Source of the DNA: Micromonospora halotolerans
Lineage (GTDB): Bacteria; Actinomycetota; Actinomycetes; Mycobacteriales; Micromonosporaceae
DNA length: 64,000 bases
Direction of reading: 5' to 3'
Assembly (NCBI RefSeq): GCF_032108445.1
Contig: NZ_CP134876.1
Span: forward strand, 6,820,001-6,884,000
The stretch's first letter is position 1, and the number at the start of each line of letters is the position of its first letter. The position numbers were made by a program, and so were the translations under genes. The notes beneath the pieces are model-generated. The model did no database searches. It saw only the letters and a program-made list of their open reading frames with translations, and was not told where the DNA came from. Positions 34,401-42,756 of this stretch are shown here, piece after piece.

Positions 34401-36909
34401 GCCCCGGCAGGCTGCCCAGCGGGGTCAGCTTCCGCTGCGCCTCGGACGCCTTGGCGACCTGCATCCGGGCCAGGTTGGCGAGCTGCCGGCCCGGGCCGCA
34501 CTCGACCAGCGCCCAGGTGCCCTCGGCCAGCAGCGTGGCCACGCAGGCGCCGAAGCGGACCGGCCGGCGCAGGTGCGCGGCCCAGTACGCGGGGTCGGTG
34601 GCCTGCGCCTCGGTGATCCAGGTGCCGGTCACGTTGGACAGGAACGGCACCGTCGGCGGGCGCAGCGGCACGCTCGCCATGAGCGCGGTGAACTCGTCGA
34701 GGATGGGCTCCATCATCGGCGAGTGGAAGGCGTGCGAGGTGCGCAGCAGCTTGGACTTGTTCCTGCCGCCCAGGCTCGCGGCGAACTCCTCGACCAGCGT
34801 GGTCTCGCCGGCCACCACGCAGGTGCCCGGGCCGTTGACGGTGGCCACCGACAGGCCCTCGGGCAGCCGGTCCGCGACCGCCGACTCGTCCAGCGTCACG
34901 GCGAGCATCGAGCCGGCCGGCAGCGAGTGCATGAGCCGGCCCCGGGCCGCGACGACCCGCAGCGCGTCGGGGAGGGTGAGCACGCCAGCCACGGTGGCGG
35001 CGACGTACTCGCCGATGGAGTGGCCGAGCATCGCGGCCGGCGCGACCCCGGCCCGCCGCCAGGCGGTGGCGAGGGCGTACTCGACGGTGAACAGGGCGGG
35101 CTGGGTGTAGCGGGTCTGGGTGAGCTTGTCCCCCGCCTCCGGGTCCCGGCCGAGGATCAGGTCCCGGATGTCCAGGCCCAGCTCGGGGCGGAGCAGCTCG
35201 GCGCACTCGTCCACGGTGGCCGCGAACGCCGGGTCCTCGGCGTAGAGCTCGGCGCCCATGCCGGCGTACTGGGAGCCCTGGCCGCTGAACAGGAAGGCCA
35301 CCCGCGGGGCGGGGCCGTCGAGGGCGCCCCGGTGCGCCTTGCGCTTGTCCCGCAGGGCGGCCGCCGCGGACGGCAGGTCGGTGGCGACCACGGCGGCGCG
35401 GTGCGCGTACTGCTGACGGCCGACCCGCAGGGTGTGCGCCACGTCGGCCAGCAGTTCGGGACCGCCCGCCGTGCCGTTCTCCAGGTGGTCGGCGAGTCGC
35501 TCGACCGCGGTGTCCAGCGCTGTCGGGGTCTTCGCCGAGACCTGGAGCAGGTGCGCCGGGCGGACCCGCCGCTCGGTCCGGTACGCGGCCGGCGCCTCCT
35601 CCAGCACCACGTGCGCGTTGGTGCCGCCGATGCCGAACGAGCTGACCCCGGCGCGCCGGGGCCCGCCGTCGGTGTCCCACTTGGTCAGGGTGTTCGCCAC
35701 GTAGAACGGGGTGTCGGCGAAGTCGATGGCCGGGTTCGGGGTCTCGTAGTTGATGGTCGGCGGGATGAGGCCGTGCTCCATGGCCAGCACCGTCTTGATC
35801 ACGCTGACGATGCCGGAGGGCTGGCTGAGGTGGCCGATGTTGGACTTCACCGAGCCGATGCCGCACCAGCCCCGGTCGTCGGTGTCCTTGGTGTACACCG
35901 CGGAGAGGGCGGCGATCTCGATCGGGTCGCCGAGCGCCGTGCCGGTGCCGTGCGCCTCGACGTAGCTGATGCTGCGTGGGTCGATCCCGGCCAGGCCGAC
36001 CGCCTGGGCCACCGCCTCCATCTGGCCGTCGATGCTGGGGGCGGTGAAGCCGACCTTGCCGGCGCCGTCGTTGTTGATCGCGTTGCCGAGCACCACGGCG
36101 CGGATGGTGTCGCCGTCGGCGATCGCGTCGGAGAGGCGCTTGAGCAGGGTGACCCCGACGCCGCTGCCCCAGACCGTGCCGTTGGCTCCGGCGTCGAACG
36201 GGCGGCAGCGGCCGTCCGGGGAGGTGAAGCCGTCCATGCCGAGGTAGCCGACGTGCGGCAGCTCGATGTTGACCCCGCCGGCCAGGGCCATGTCGCACTC
36301 GCCGTTGCGCAGCGCCTCGCAGGCCAGGTGGAAGGCCACCAGCGAGGTGGAGCAGGCGGTGTGCACGGTGAGGCTGGGCCCGCGCAGGTCGAGCCGGTAG
36401 GAGACGTTGGTGGCCACGTAGTTCGGCGAGTTGCCGGTGGCCAGGGAGACCGCGCCGTGCGGGCTGCCGCCGACCCGCTTGTTGCGCAGCACGTTGCGGT
36501 GCAGGTAGGTGTTGCCGCCGGTGCCGGCGTAGACGCCGACCGCGCCGTCGTAGCGGGACGGGTCGTAGCCGCCGTCCTGGAGCGCGGTGTAGCAGGTCTC
36601 CAGGAAGAGGCGGTGCTGCGGGTCGGTGATCTCGGCCTCGCGGGCGGTCATCCCGAACAGGCCGGCGTCGAACTCGTCGTAGCCGTCGACCAGCGGGGCG
36701 CGGTTCACCCAGCCGGGGTCGTCGACCTCCTCGGGGGTGGCGCCGCGGGCGATCTGCTCCTCGCGGGTCAGCTCGGTCACCGACTCGACGCCGTCGACCA
36801 GGTTGCGCCAGAACTCGTCGATGTCGCCCGCGCCGGGTAGGCGGGCGGCGAGACCGACGATCGCGATCGGTTCGATGCCGTCGTCGGTGGTGGGAATGTC
36901 GTTCTGCAT
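31450..36909 (-). CDS. Type I PKS module KS-AT-KR-DH-ACP
   Basis: Protein of 1819 residues. KS about 10-440 with Cys in HTACSTSL, His in EAHGTGT and KSNIGHL. AT about 535-870 with SGQGSQYAGMG, GHSIGEY and HAFHS, the last indicating malonyl-CoA. KR about 1140-1330 with TGGLGGIG and the catalytic Tyr in VDYCAANAF. DH about 1390-1660 with HRIGGVPVVP (HxxxGxxxxP) and Asp in HPALLDVA. ACP about 1725-1795 (FFALGGNSLVA). KR before DH is the reverse of the usual actinomycete order; no ER. It would extend by one malonate and reduce to an alkene. ATG 36909 gives MQNDIPTTDDG directly before the KS. Confidence 0.95.
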   Translation of the reverse strand: MQNDIPTTDDGIEPIAIVGLAARLPGAGDIDEFWRNLVDGVESVTELTREEQIARGATPEEVDDPGWVNRAPLVDGYDEFDAGLFGMTAREAEITDPQHRLFLETCYTALQDGGYDPSRYDGAVGVYAGTGGNTYLHRNVLRNKRVGGSPHGAVSLATGNSPNYVATNVSYRLDLRGPSLTVHTACSTSLVAFHLACEALRNGECDMALAGGVNIELPHVGYLGMDGFTSPDGRCRPFDAGANGTVWGSGVGVTLLKRLSDAIADGDTIRAVVLGNAINNDGAGKVGFTAPSIDGQMEAVAQAVGLAGIDPRSISYVEAHGTGTALGDPIEIAALSAVYTKDTDDRGWCGIGSVKSNIGHLSQPSGIVSVIKTVLAMEHGLIPPTINYETPNPAIDFADTPFYVANTLTKWDTDGGPRRAGVSSFGIGGTNAHVVLEEAPAAYRTERRVRPAHLLQVSAKTPTALDTAVERLADHLENGTAGGPELLADVAHTLRVGRQQYAHRAAVVATDLPSAAAALRDKRKAHRGALDGPAPRVAFLFSGQGSQYAGMGAELYAEDPAFAATVDECAELLRPELGLDIRDLILGRDPEAGDKLTQTRYTQPALFTVEYALATAWRRAGVAPAAMLGHSIGEYVAATVAGVLTLPDALRVVAARGRLMHSLPAGSMLAVTLDESAVADRLPEGLSVATVNGPGTCVVAGETTLVEEFAASLGGRNKSKLLRTSHAFHSPMMEPILDEFTALMASVPLRPPTVPFLSNVTGTWITEAQATDPAYWAAHLRRPVRFGACVATLLAEGTWALVECGPGRQLANLARMQVAKASEAQRKLTPLGSLPGPGESTGDLATLLGTAGALWCAGVPVALDVDPDARRVPLPTYPFERRRYWVAPDPVEQAAAPVETGPRPLPEWFAVPVWRQAAPARTVVPLGRCLVLADGPRGEALVAALRAAGDDPVEVRAGDAFAATAGGFRLRPGVREDHEALVAALGADLPRRIVHAYALDGEPAGTDIVAAWAAQDRGFFSALHLVQALARAGLTADEEGIRLDLVTAGTGDVRGDDLVRPEHATLAGLARVLPVELPGLTVRLVDADTAARGIAALAAELRGPVDPEHPEVALRRDRRWVAGYEQVTVDAEDAPGVLREAGRYLITGGLGGIGVTLAEDFARRAHAKLVLLARSGLPERDGWDEHLAVHGGADRAGRAIAAIRRMEAAGAEVLVLAADVTDPDDLRRVREAAETRFGGLDGIVHAAGLPGGGMAEIKDRAEAERVLAPKLAGTLALAQVFGDLPLDFVALCSSITAVIGGFGQVDYCAANAFLDAWARAGAGFRAPVVSQNWGGWAEVGMAVETNAPAAFRAAGRDTVTAPVDHPVLTTRVTGPGGTVLHGLVSAGTHWLLDEHRIGGVPVVPGTAHLESVRAAVTAALPAPAPDAAVELRDVVFLEPFSVPAGTVAQYRVELTPTEDGVDFTVASLAAGQLRTHVRGAAGWTTEPAPPAGTPAVAGRRVDDDASFGRGRTSMLTFGPRWAALAEHHLADGEELARVEAPDAALGDLPSWGLHPALLDVATAFGRGQGSGTYLPLSYGRIVVRGALPATFHSHLRHRPSATEEVVAADLSLRDTEGRELVAISDFVLRKVDQGAVTGGLADTPAAAAAAPAAVTEDIRPVDGAEAFRRSLTAGLGAQVVITTRTVADIRRRAARVTTDSLEAETDAPATAAAGTGGGSAAPSTELERTIAQVWRDGLGVTDVGVDDDFFALGGNSLVAVQLIAAMRKATGVRLPMRSLFETPTVAGLAARIEELRASQPADEPAAPATIPAIPRLPRA

Positions 36910-36955
36910 CCGGGGTGTCCTTAGCTCACGCGGTGCGTCGGGGCGGGGTACGGCG

Positions 36956-39900
36956 TCAGGGCTGGTTCGGTCGTCGGGGTGGGGTACGGCGGGCGCGGCC
37001 ACGCCGGGCGGCGGCGCGCAGCGCGGCCCGGGCGAGTTCCGGCCGGTCGGCGGCGCCGTCGAGGCTGGCGGCGAGGGCCCGTACGGTCGGGTGGCGGAAC
37101 AGGTCGAGCATGGTGAGGGAGCGGCCGGTGGCCTCGGTGAGCCGGGCGTGCACCGCGGCGAGGGCCATCGAGTGGCCGCCGATGTCGAAGAAGTTGTCGG
37201 CGACGCCCACCCGGTCCCGGCCGAGCACGTCCCGCCAGATGCCGGCGATCAGCTCCTCGGTGGCGGTGAGCGCGTCCGGCCCGGTGGGCAGCGGGGCCCG
37301 GGCCGGCTCGGCGGCCGCCACGGTCATCGCGCCGAGCGCCGCCACCCGTACGGCCGGGCGGGGCAGCTCGGTGGCGACCTCGTCGGCGGGCGCGTCCGGG
37401 TCGGCCGCGAGGGCGCCGACCAGGTCGGCCAGGTCGGCCAGGAGCGCCTCGATCCGCTCGGCGTCGAACAGGTCCGGGTTGTGCACCACCTCGACACCGG
37501 CCCGGCCGTCGCGTTCCACCACGTAGACGGTGATGTCGAACGGTGAGCCGGGCTTCGGCACCGGCACCGGCTCGACCGACAGGCCGGTCAGCGCGAGCCG
37601 GGGCGGCACGAAGTTGAGCACGTTGAACAGCACCTGCACGAGCGGGGCGCGGGAGGTGTCCCGGCCGACGCCGAGCGCCTCGACGATCCGTTCCAGCGGG
37701 GCGCCGGGATGCTCGGTGACCGCGTGCAGCTCGGCGGCGCACCGGTCGACCAGCCCCGCGAAGGTCGCCCCACCGGTGCGGACCCGCACGGGCACGGTGT
37801 CGATGAAGAAGCCGATGACGTCGTCGAAGGCGGCCAGCCGCCGGTCGGCGACGATCGCGCCGAGCACGTGGTCGTCGCCGCCGGTGAGCCGGCGCAGCAG
37901 CTCGCCGAAGCCGGCCAGCAGCACGGCCGCCACGGTGGTGCCGCGCCGGGCGGCCAGGTCGCGCACCGCCCGGTCGGCCGCACCGGTGAGCCGCACCGCG
38001 GCCTCGACGCCGGCGTAGGTCTGCACCGCCGGGCGGGGCCGGTCGCGGGGCAGGTCCAGCACGGTCGGGGCGCCGGCCAGGTGCCCGGTCCACCAGGCCA
38101 GGTCGGCCGCGCCCCGGCGGCGGTCGCGCTCCGCCCGCCAGACCGCGTAGTCGGCGTACGTGGCGGGCAGCGGCGGCCGGGCCGGCGGCTCACCGGCGAC
38201 CGCCCGGGCGTACGCGCCGGCCAGCTCGTCGTAGAGCAGCGCCTCGGACCAGCCGTCGAAGACCGCGTGGTGCACGGTGACGGCGAGCACGTGGGTGTCG
38301 GCGGCCAGCCGGTAGACGGTCACCTGCCAGGGCGGCCCGGTGGCCAGGTCGAACGAGTGCCCGGCGCCGGCCGCGAGCATGGTGGCCAGCTCCGCCTCGG
38401 CGTCGGCGGCGCCGGTCAGGTCGACCACCGGCACGGCCACGTCGGTCGGCTCCTCGCGGACCGCGTACGGCACGCCGCCGGTCTGCGGGATCCGCCAGCG
38501 CAGCACGTCGTGCCGCTCGGCCACGGCGCGCAGCGCGGCGCCGAGCGCGGCGGTGTCCAGCGGCCCGCTCAGCCGGTGCGCGACGGCGATGTTGTAGGGC
38601 GCGCTGGACGGGGCGAGCTGGTCCATGAACCAGAGCCGCCGCTGCGGCGGGGAGAGGGTGGGCGGGTTGCCGGTGGTCAGCTCGTCGCCGTCGGCGGGCG
38701 CGGCGGCCCGCACCCGATCGACCAGCGCGCCGAAGGTGCGGTCGGTGAACAGCACCCGGGTGTCCACCCGCCGGCCCAGCTCGGCGCGGAGTGCGGCGAC
38801 CAGTCGCATGGCGGCGATGGAGTTACCGCCGGCGGACAGGAAGTCGCTGTCCGGGCCGGGGTTCGCGCCGAGCAGCCGGATCCAGAGCCGCCGGACGGCC
38901 GCCTCCACCGGGTCGCCGCCGGGGATCTCCGCCGCCTCCGGCAGCGCGGCGACCGCCAGCGCGCGCAGCGCGGGCCGGTCCAGCTTGCCGCTGGTCGGGC
39001 TGACCGGCAGCGCGGCCAGCCGCACCGTCCGGGCCGGCAGCATGGCGGTGGTCAGCCGGGGCCCGGCGTACGCCCGCAGCGCCTCGTCGCCGGGCGCGCC
39101 GGCGGGGGTGAGGAAGGCGACCAGCTCGGTGCCGGCCGGGCCGGGCACGGCCTCCACGGCCACCCGGTCGACGCCGGGGTGGCCGGCCAGCACGGCCTCG
39201 ACCTCGCCCAGCTCGATCCGCTGGCCGCGCACCTTGACCTGCCGGTCGGCCCGGCCGAGGTAGACGATCCGGCCGTCCGGCGCCTGCCGGACCAGGTCGC
39301 CCGTGCGGTAGAGCCGCTCCCCCGGCCGGTCGCCGAACGGGTCGGGCACGAACCGCTCGGCGGTCAGCCCGGGCCGGTCGAGGTAGCCGTCGGCCAGGCC
39401 GGGACCGCCGATCAGCAGCTCGCCGGTCTCGCCCGCTGGCACCGGGCACAGATCGGCGTCCACCACGTACGCCCGGTGGTTGGGCAGGGGCAGGCCGATC
39501 GGCACCGGGTCGGTGTCGGCGGCGGTGAGGTCACCGCTGACCGCCAGCACGGTGGTCTCGGTGGGGCCGTAGCCGTTGAGGAACCGCCGGCCGGGGGCCC
39601 AGCGAGCGACCAGCTCGGCCGGGACCGCCTCGCCGCCGCAGAGCAGCACCCGCCACGACGGCAGCTCCGCCGGGTCGAGCAGGGCGAGCACGGTCGGGGT
39701 GATGAAACCCCAGGTCACCTCGTGCGCGGCGACGAACCGGGCCAGCCGGACGGGGTCGGCCCGGTCGTCGGTGCCGAGCAGCTGCACCGCGCCGCCGAGC
39801 AGCAGCGGCACGAACAGGTCCATGGTGGCCGCGTCGAAGCCGAGCGAGGCGATGCCGAGGCTGCGTACCGAGGCGTCGGCACCGGTCAGCGCGGCGACCC

Positions 39901-40456
39901 CGGTGACGAACTCGACGGCGTTGCGGTGGGTGGTGAGCACCCCCTTGGGCCGGCCGGTGGAGCCGGAGGTGAACAGCACGTACGCCGGGTCGCCGGGGCA
40001 CGCCGGGCAGGGTGCGAGGGGAGCCGGGCCGGGCAGCCCGACCGCCTCCACACCGGGCTCGCCGCCGAACTCGGCCGCCGCGGTGTCGCCGACGACCACC
40101 CGGACCCCGGCGTCCCGGGCGATCTCGCGCAGCCGCTCGCGGGGGCCGCCCGGCTCCAGCGGCACGTACACGGCGCCGGCCAGCAGCACGCCGACCACCG
40201 TGACCACCAGGTCGGGGGTACGCGCGCCGCACACCCCGACCCGGTCGCCGCGGCCCACGCCGCGCTCGCGCAGGGCGGCGGCCACCCCGGCGGCCCGCTC
40301 GACGAGCTGCCGGTAGGTCAGCCGGGTGTCCCACTGGCGTACCGCCACGGCGTCGGGGGTGCGGGCGGCCTGCGCGGCGATCAGTTCGGCCAGGGTGGCG
40401 TCCGGCCAGGGCAGGTCCGCCCCGTACGCGGCGCTGACGGTCAGGATGTCGGTCAC
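36956..40456 (-). CDS. NRPS A-PCP-C-PCP with an orphan second carrier
   Basis: Protein of 1166 residues. Adenylation about 15-500 ([33 protein letters not shown]; the A10 Lys in PTSGKLDR has one extra residue before it). PCP1 about 515-575 (FLSAGGNSIAAM). Condensation about 590-1010 (VHHAVFDGWSE). PCP2 about 1055-1125 (FFDIGGHSMAL). Specificity residues read D-A-M-F-L-G-G-V-L, suggesting a hydrophobic aliphatic amino acid, but I cannot match a known code with confidence. PCP2 has no adenylation domain in cis, so its substrate must arrive in trans. The GTG start overlaps the end of the LanB-like gene (GTGA). Confidence 0.93.
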   Translation of the reverse strand: MTDILTVSAAYGADLPWPDATLAELIAAQAARTPDAVAVRQWDTRLTYRQLVERAAGVAAALRERGVGRGDRVGVCGARTPDLVVTVVGVLLAGAVYVPLEPGGPRERLREIARDAGVRVVVGDTAAAEFGGEPGVEAVGLPGPAPLAPCPACPGDPAYVLFTSGSTGRPKGVLTTHRNAVEFVTGVAALTGADASVRSLGIASLGFDAATMDLFVPLLLGGAVQLLGTDDRADPVRLARFVAAHEVTWGFITPTVLALLDPAELPSWRVLLCGGEAVPAELVARWAPGRRFLNGYGPTETTVLAVSGDLTAADTDPVPIGLPLPNHRAYVVDADLCPVPAGETGELLIGGPGLADGYLDRPGLTAERFVPDPFGDRPGERLYRTGDLVRQAPDGRIVYLGRADRQVKVRGQRIELGEVEAVLAGHPGVDRVAVEAVPGPAGTELVAFLTPAGAPGDEALRAYAGPRLTTAMLPARTVRLAALPVSPTSGKLDRPALRALAVAALPEAAEIPGGDPVEAAVRRLWIRLLGANPGPDSDFLSAGGNSIAAMRLVAALRAELGRRVDTRVLFTDRTFGALVDRVRAAAPADGDELTTGNPPTLSPPQRRLWFMDQLAPSSAPYNIAVAHRLSGPLDTAALGAALRAVAERHDVLRWRIPQTGGVPYAVREEPTDVAVPVVDLTGAADAEAELATMLAAGAGHSFDLATGPPWQVTVYRLAADTHVLAVTVHHAVFDGWSEALLYDELAGAYARAVAGEPPARPPLPATYADYAVWRAERDRRRGAADLAWWTGHLAGAPTVLDLPRDRPRPAVQTYAGVEAAVRLTGAADRAVRDLAARRGTTVAAVLLAGFGELLRRLTGGDDHVLGAIVADRRLAAFDDVIGFFIDTVPVRVRTGGATFAGLVDRCAAELHAVTEHPGAPLERIVEALGVGRDTSRAPLVQVLFNVLNFVPPRLALTGLSVEPVPVPKPGSPFDITVYVVERDGRAGVEVVHNPDLFDAERIEALLADLADLVGALAADPDAPADEVATELPRPAVRVAALGAMTVAAAEPARAPLPTGPDALTATEELIAGIWRDVLGRDRVGVADNFFDIGGHSMALAAVHARLTEATGRSLTMLDLFRHPTVRALAASLDGAADRPELARAALRAAARRGRARRTPPRRPNQP

Positions 40457-42756
40457 CCGTGGTCTCCCCGGTGCTCGGCTGGGTCGGTGATCTGGAGGCG
40501 GAGTTCGTTGACGTAGCCCCGCCCCCGCGCGTCGGTGATCCACGACTCGGCCGGGTCGGGCAGCAGCTCGGTGACCACCACGGCCACGTCGGGGCCGGTG
40601 CGGGCGGCGGCGTCGACCATGGCGCACAGCGAATGGGCGTGCAGCGGGCCGGTCAGGTCGACGTAGCAGGGCTTGACCTCGGTGCCGACCTTCACGAAGA
40701 CCCGCTCGGGCAGGCCGAGCCGCTGCCGCAGGCGCCGCACCGCGAGGTAGCGCTCGGCCTCGCCGCTCACCCCGGCCAGCCCGGACTCCCCGACCGTGGT
40801 GCGCCAGGTGCGCCGGGCCACCACCAGCCGGTCGATGGTGATGCGAGGCATGTGCGGGGCCGGGTCGAGCAGCTTGAAGCTGTCCAGCAGCAGCGCGGCG
40901 AGCAGGTTGCCGAACACCTCGGTGAGCGGCCACCGCCGCCCGTCGGGGAAGACCGCGTCGAACTCGCCGCCGGCGCGCTCGATCCGCACGTCGGTGGCCG
41001 GGACGAGGCGGTCCAGGTCGGCGCCCCGGGCCGTGTCGATGCCGATCTGCCGGTCCTGCGGACCGGTCAGCTCGTAGGTGGTCCGGGTGGTCAGCCGCGG
41101 GTAGTTGGCCGGGTAGACCACGCGCAGCCGGACCGGCCCGAGGTCGGCGTCGAAGCCGGCGCGCAGCACCGCGGGGTCCGGGTGGAACGGGGTGAGCACG
41201 GCACTGTCGAAGGTGGCCAGGCTCGGGTGCAGCTCGCCGAGGACCAGCAGGAACTCGCCCCGGTTGAGCGCGCCGAGGTCGGCGGCGGCGATCTGCACGT
41301 CGGGGCTGTGGATCCGGGCGGACGGCCAGCCGGGGCCGTCGGCGGCGAACAGCTCGGCGGCCCGGGCGGCCAGGTCGGCGCTGCGCAGGGTCAGCTCCGC
41401 CTGTCCGGGCGGCAGGTCGGCCAGCCCGCACAGCTCTCGCCAGCGGGCGGTCAGCCCGGCGGCGGCGCGCTGGAGCGGGCCGCCGGGGGCGAGCAGCAGC
41501 CCCTGGGCGGGCGCCCACACGTCGGCGAGCCGGACCGGGCCGTCCTCGGCCAGTTCGGCGTGGAGGTCGGCGACGACCGCCGTGCAGGCCGCGCCCACCT
41601 CGGCGGTCAGCCAGCGGGCCGCCGTCAGCACCACGGCGAGCGGCTCGGCCAGCGCCTCCCGCACCGGCGCGCCCACCCGCACGTCCAGGTCCCGTTCGGT
41701 CTCCTCGTAGACCAGGGTGCGGCCGGCGTACATCTGGCCGGCGTGCCGGGTCGCGGCGGCCCCGGTGACCGCGGTGAACTCGTCGTTCAGCGCGGCCAGC
41801 GCGGCGCCCAGCCGGTCCGGGTCGCCGGCCGCGGCGGCCACCGCGTCCCGGGCCGCGCGGAGCCGGTCGAGGCCGGCCTCGGCCACCGCCCGGGCCGCCG
41901 GGTCGCCGACGGCGGCGATTCGCTCGGCGAGCACCCGTTCCGCGGCCGGGCTGGTGGGCAGGGCGGCGTCCCAGGCGAGCAGCCCGCGCTCGACCAGCCG
42001 GGCGAGCAGCAGGTAGCCGTCGTCGGCAGTGCGCAGGTCGCCGGCGGCCCGGAACCGCTCGACCAGCTCGGCCGCCGTCGTCCGGCCGTCGGCGGCGGCG
42101 ACCAGCCGCGCCTCCACCGGGGGCAGCTCGACCGGCGGGTGCAGCGGCCGGTGCAGCCGGTTGCCGACCACGGTCAGGTGCGGCGGCCGGGCCGGTGGCC
42201 ACCAGCGGCGCACCGCCAGGTCGGTGCCGAGCCGGTCGGCGTACGCGGACAGCGCCCACGCCTCGAAGTGGACCCGGCGGCGGCGGACCAGGCCCGCGCC
42301 GGGGGTCACCCGCGAGGTGGCCGACTCCGGTTCGAGGGTGCCCCAGGCGACCGGCCCGAAGAACCCGATGGTCTCGGCCTTGCCGCAGTAGCGCTGCCAG
42401 TAGCGCAGCAGCGTCATCTCGCGCTTGCGGCGCCGGCTGTTGCGGGTCGCCGGGTCGGTGCGCAGCAGCCCGTCCAGGGCGACGAGCATGTCCCGGTTCT
42501 GCCAGGTAACCGCCTCGCGGAGCAACGGGTCGGCGGCGAGGTCGAGGGCCGCCGCGGAGCCCTCGGCGGTCGCCTCGTCCAGCGCCTTGTCGAAGACCTC
42601 CCGCGTGCCCTCCGCGGCGAGCAGGGCGTCGGCCGCGGCGGCGGCCTCCGGGGCCGCGAACCGGTCCAGCCCGGCGGCCGGGAAGCCGGCCGTCCGCACC
42701 ACGGTGTCCCGCCAGACCGACCAGCCGGTGTCTCCCAGCGGCAGCAGGTGGCTCAT
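40453..42756 (-). CDS. LanB-like protein (lantibiotic dehydratase glutamylation-type domain) 2
   Basis: Protein of 767 residues matching the N-terminal Lant_dehydr domain along its length: N-terminal DTGWSVWRDTVVRTAGFP, the central MLVALDGLLRTDP / LLRYWQRYCGKAETIGFFGP block, ATRHAGQMYAGRTLVYEE, and the C-terminal MPRITIDRLVVARRTWR and VFVKVGTEVKPCYVDLTG. The length fits split LanB or PEARL proteins; the separate elimination (SpaB_C) domain is not visible here or next door. Known relatives use aminoacyl-tRNA to glutamylate Ser/Thr or to add an amino acid to a peptide. It is a clear paralogue of residues 275-1039 of the preceding gene product. ATGA and GTGA overlaps on both sides place it inside the NRPS/PKS operon. 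Substrate unknown. Confidence 0.85.
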   Translation of the reverse strand: MSHLLPLGDTGWSVWRDTVVRTAGFPAAGLDRFAAPEAAAAADALLAAEGTREVFDKALDEATAEGSAAALDLAADPLLREAVTWQNRDMLVALDGLLRTDPATRNSRRRKREMTLLRYWQRYCGKAETIGFFGPVAWGTLEPESATSRVTPGAGLVRRRRVHFEAWALSAYADRLGTDLAVRRWWPPARPPHLTVVGNRLHRPLHPPVELPPVEARLVAAADGRTTAAELVERFRAAGDLRTADDGYLLLARLVERGLLAWDAALPTSPAAERVLAERIAAVGDPAARAVAEAGLDRLRAARDAVAAAAGDPDRLGAALAALNDEFTAVTGAAATRHAGQMYAGRTLVYEETERDLDVRVGAPVREALAEPLAVVLTAARWLTAEVGAACTAVVADLHAELAEDGPVRLADVWAPAQGLLLAPGGPLQRAAAGLTARWRELCGLADLPPGQAELTLRSADLAARAAELFAADGPGWPSARIHSPDVQIAAADLGALNRGEFLLVLGELHPSLATFDSAVLTPFHPDPAVLRAGFDADLGPVRLRVVYPANYPRLTTRTTYELTGPQDRQIGIDTARGADLDRLVPATDVRIERAGGEFDAVFPDGRRWPLTEVFGNLLAALLLDSFKLLDPAPHMPRITIDRLVVARRTWRTTVGESGLAGVSGEAERYLAVRRLRQRLGLPERVFVKVGTEVKPCYVDLTGPLHAHSLCAMVDAAARTGPDVAVVVTELLPDPAESWITDARGRGYVNELRLQITDPAEHRGDHG

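Noticed and set aside
32119..36840. Plus-strand open frame of over 1500 codons opposite the PKS gene
   Set aside because: Mirror frame of a secure PKS; sequence is repetitive and has no recognisable motif.
36956..42259. Long upstream extension of the A-PCP-C-PCP protein
   Set aside because: The extension is a shifted reading of the LanB-like gene; the GTG at 40456 with GTGA overlap gives the correct A-domain start.
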